Assembly (NCBI GenBank): GCA_013698525.1
Contig: JACCSM010000319.1
Location: 1 to 6,026 of the forward strand
Source: Rubrobacteraceae bacterium
GTDB lineage: Bacteria > Actinomycetota > Rubrobacteria > Rubrobacterales > Rubrobacteraceae
Length of the DNA: 6,026 bases
Direction of reading: 5' to 3'
The translations under genes were made by a program, and so were the position numbers. This document shows positions 4,755 through 6,026 of this stretch, piece by piece. The notes under the pieces were generated by a model. That model worked only from the letters and a program-made list of their open reading frames with translations, ran no database searches and had not been told where the DNA came from. The first letter of the stretch is position 1, and every line of letters begins with the position of its first letter.

Positions 4755-5459
4755 ATGGCGCAGCCGATCGACCTCTACTACTGGCCAACCCCCAACGGCT
4801 GGAAGACGACTATCTTCCTGGAAGAGACGGGACTCCCTTACAGACTCGTGCCTGTTGACATAACTTCGGGCGACCAGTTCGAGGAGGAGTTCCTGAGGAT
4901 CAGCCCCAACAACAAGATGCCTGCGATCGTCGATCCCGAGGGTCCTGACGGAGAGCCCATATCCATCGCCGAGTCGGGGGCCATCCTGATCTACCTCGCC
5001 GAGAAGTCGGGCAGATTCCTACCCGAGACCCCGCGCGACAGGTACCTCGTGCTGCAGTGGCTGATGTTCCAGATGGGACACGTTGGGCCGATGCTGGGGC
5101 AGGCGCATCACTTCAGGGGTTACACCCCCGAGAAGATCCCCTACGCCATAGAGCGCTACACCGACGAGGCCACCAGGCTCTACGGGGTCATGGACCGGCG
5201 GCTCTCCGAGGCAGAGTACTTCGCCGGCGATGAGTACACCATCGCGGACATGGCGATCTACCCCTGGCTCGTCTCGCACGAGAGGCAGGGCCAGGACCTG
5301 GAGGCCTACCCTGATCTGAAGCGCTGGTATGACGGCATGGAGTCGCGCCCCGCCGTCGGACGCGCCCTCGAGGTCGGCAAGGAGCTACGTCGCTCACTGG
5401 ACGACATGGACGACGATACCCGCCGGACGCTCTTCGGAGGTGGCCCTAAGGGGAGCTAG
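4755..5459 (+). CDS. yfcG: YfcG-like GST-fold disulfide-bond oxidoreductase (Nu-class glutathione S-transferase)
   Basis: A 234-residue cytosolic protein of the usual two-domain GST length. The thioredoxin-like N-terminal domain (about 5-88) has the Nu-class active-site motif PTPNGWK (11-17). Thr12 and Asn14 occupy the positions used by E. coli YfcG and YghU to hold glutathione. PNNKMPAIVD (51-60) supplies the cis-proline, and ESGAI (73-77) binds the gamma-glutamyl group. The helical domain (about 95-205) has QMGHVGPMLGQAHHF (106-120), typical of YfcG, and the folding box TIADMAIYPW (162-171). YfcG reduces disulfides using bound glutathione rather than conjugating substrates. The C-terminal tail after about 210 is charged and unmatched. 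The ATG at 4755 follows AGGAG by seven bases. It appears to be a single-gene unit. Whether the host makes glutathione is not visible here. Confidence 0.92.
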   Translation: MAQPIDLYYWPTPNGWKTTIFLEETGLPYRLVPVDITSGDQFEEEFLRISPNNKMPAIVDPEGPDGEPISIAESGAILIYLAEKSGRFLPETPRDRYLVLQWLMFQMGHVGPMLGQAHHFRGYTPEKIPYAIERYTDEATRLYGVMDRRLSEAEYFAGDEYTIADMAIYPWLVSHERQGQDLEAYPDLKRWYDGMESRPAVGRALEVGKELRRSLDDMDDDTRRTLFGGGPKGS

Positions 5460-5470
5460 AACCGCTCTAG
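5456..5470. terminator. short stem-loop spanning both convergent stop codons
   Basis: CTAGA (5456-5460) and TCTAG (5466-5470) pair around a five-base loop, ACCGC. The GST stop lies in the left arm and the MFS stop in the right arm. The stem is short and has no T run, so termination by it alone is doubtful. Confidence 0.3.
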
Positions 5471-6026
5471 TGATCGCGCAGTGCGGTGCGATATCCGACG
5501 GCGAGGAGGGGCGCTCCCCAGATGATCGCGGATACGGCGGCCAGGCAGAGACCTGGAACCAGGAAAGGCGCGCCGAAGCCGAACGACGAGGCTAGCAGAC
5601 CGCCGGCCGCGGGCCCGACTGCGTTGCCTGCCGAGGTGGCCGTTGCTGCGACGCCGAACGCCTCGCCCTGGCGCCTCGGGTGTACGGCGCCGCGGATCGC
5701 GAGGTTGGCGACGGGCACAGCGATCCCAACGAACAGTCCCGTTACCATGCGCAAGGCCCACAGAAGGGCGACGGAGTCGACTTCGGCCTGCGGCAGCGCC
5801 GAGACGCCGGCCAGCAGCAGCGTCCAGATGATGACCTTCCGCGCCCCGAACCTCGCCGCGAGCTGTCCTCCGATGACGGAGCCGAGCGATGCGGCCAGAG
5901 CGCCGGTCGCGATGATCCAACCTGCCAGCGTCGCGACCCGCACAGGCTCTTCCATCAGGGTCGCGAGGAAACCCGGCAGCGCGGGCGCTGCGCTCATGAT
6001 CGCGACCTGCACCACAAAGAGCGCGA
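5467..6026 (-). CDS. MFS transporter, C-terminal half (5' end outside window)
   Basis: The minus-strand frame is open to the window edge and gives 185 residues with about six hydrophobic segments, consistent with helices 7-12 of a 12-helix major facilitator protein. GQLAARFGAR (53-62 of the fragment) is the second-half motif A in the loop between helices 8 and 9, with Ala in place of the usual Asp. GNAVGPAAGG (133-142) in helix 11 mirrors motif C, the antiporter signature, so a DHA1-type exporter is likely. RRQGEAFG (117-124) is the usual basic loop before helix 11. A GTG at 6015 lies within the first hydrophobic segment of the fragment and is not the true start. The gene converges on the GST-fold gene with seven bases between stops. 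Substrate unknown. Confidence 0.88.
   Translation of the reverse strand, partial: ALFVVQVAIMSAAPALPGFLATLMEEPVRVATLAGWIIATGALAASLGSVIGGQLAARFGARKVIIWTLLLAGVSALPQAEVDSVALLWALRMVTGLFVGIAVPVANLAIRGAVHPRRQGEAFGVAATATSAGNAVGPAAGGLLASSFGFGAPFLVPGLCLAAVSAIIWGAPLLAVGYRTALRDH

Noticed and set aside
5456..5495. Third copy of the interspersed repeat
   Set aside because: Only ACCGCT and GATCGC-like words recur; the tandem run and CCGATCGCC/GTAGCCG order are absent, and most of it is coding.
5456..5920. 154-codon minus-strand frame
   Set aside because: Arginine-rich shadow of the second MFS gene in another frame.

Overview
This is a G+C-rich bacterial window with a third-codon-position bias to G/C and frequent AGG arginine and ATA isoleucine codons. 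It carries a YfcG-type glutathione S-transferase-fold protein, a Pmp3/YqaE stress peptide and several genes that seem to lack a Shine-Dalgarno site. Together these would fit a deep-branching actinobacterium such as a Rubrobacter relative. That placement is an inference from codon style and gene mix; there is no rRNA or other marker to settle it.

Layout. Positions 2-622 (+) hold the C-terminal third of a GH31 alpha-glucosidase-like enzyme. It is followed 23 bases later by a membrane-anchored alpha/beta hydrolase of YqkD type (646-1512, +), probably in the same operon. Converging on these is a two-gene minus-strand unit: a three-helix membrane protein of unknown function (2208-2546) and, four bases downstream, an SGPP-like HAD sugar-phosphatase (1547-2203). 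A 12-helix DHA1-type MFS exporter (2621-3754, +) is divergent from that unit across about 74 bases. Both promoters there look leaderless.

The 3755-4754 region is the least ordinary part. Two diverged direct copies of a roughly 125-135 bp repeat lie at 3777-3900 and 4514-4647. Each contains an 8-bp-period tandem run (CAGCNNNT), a shared CCGATCGCC block and a terminal stem-loop. Between them sit two small divergent genes: a Pmp3/YqaE two-helix membrane peptide (3900-4058, -) and a highly charged 66-residue protein of unknown function (4326-4526, +). Each small gene ends at or inside one of the repeat copies. The space between the two genes holds a plausible Pmp3 promoter and a long, structured leader for the 66-residue gene.

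The right end holds a complete YfcG-like GST-fold disulfide reductase (4755-5459, +) with its own promoter and ribosome binding site. Seven bases separate it from the convergent C-terminal half of a second MFS transporter (5467-6026, -, cut by the window edge).

Functionally the genes read as a loose mixture: sugar hydrolysis and sugar-phosphate clean-up on the left, drug or metabolite export, membrane stress and thiol-redox defence in the middle and right. No single pathway joins them. The candidate novelty is the repeat-bounded pair of small genes rather than any large gene.
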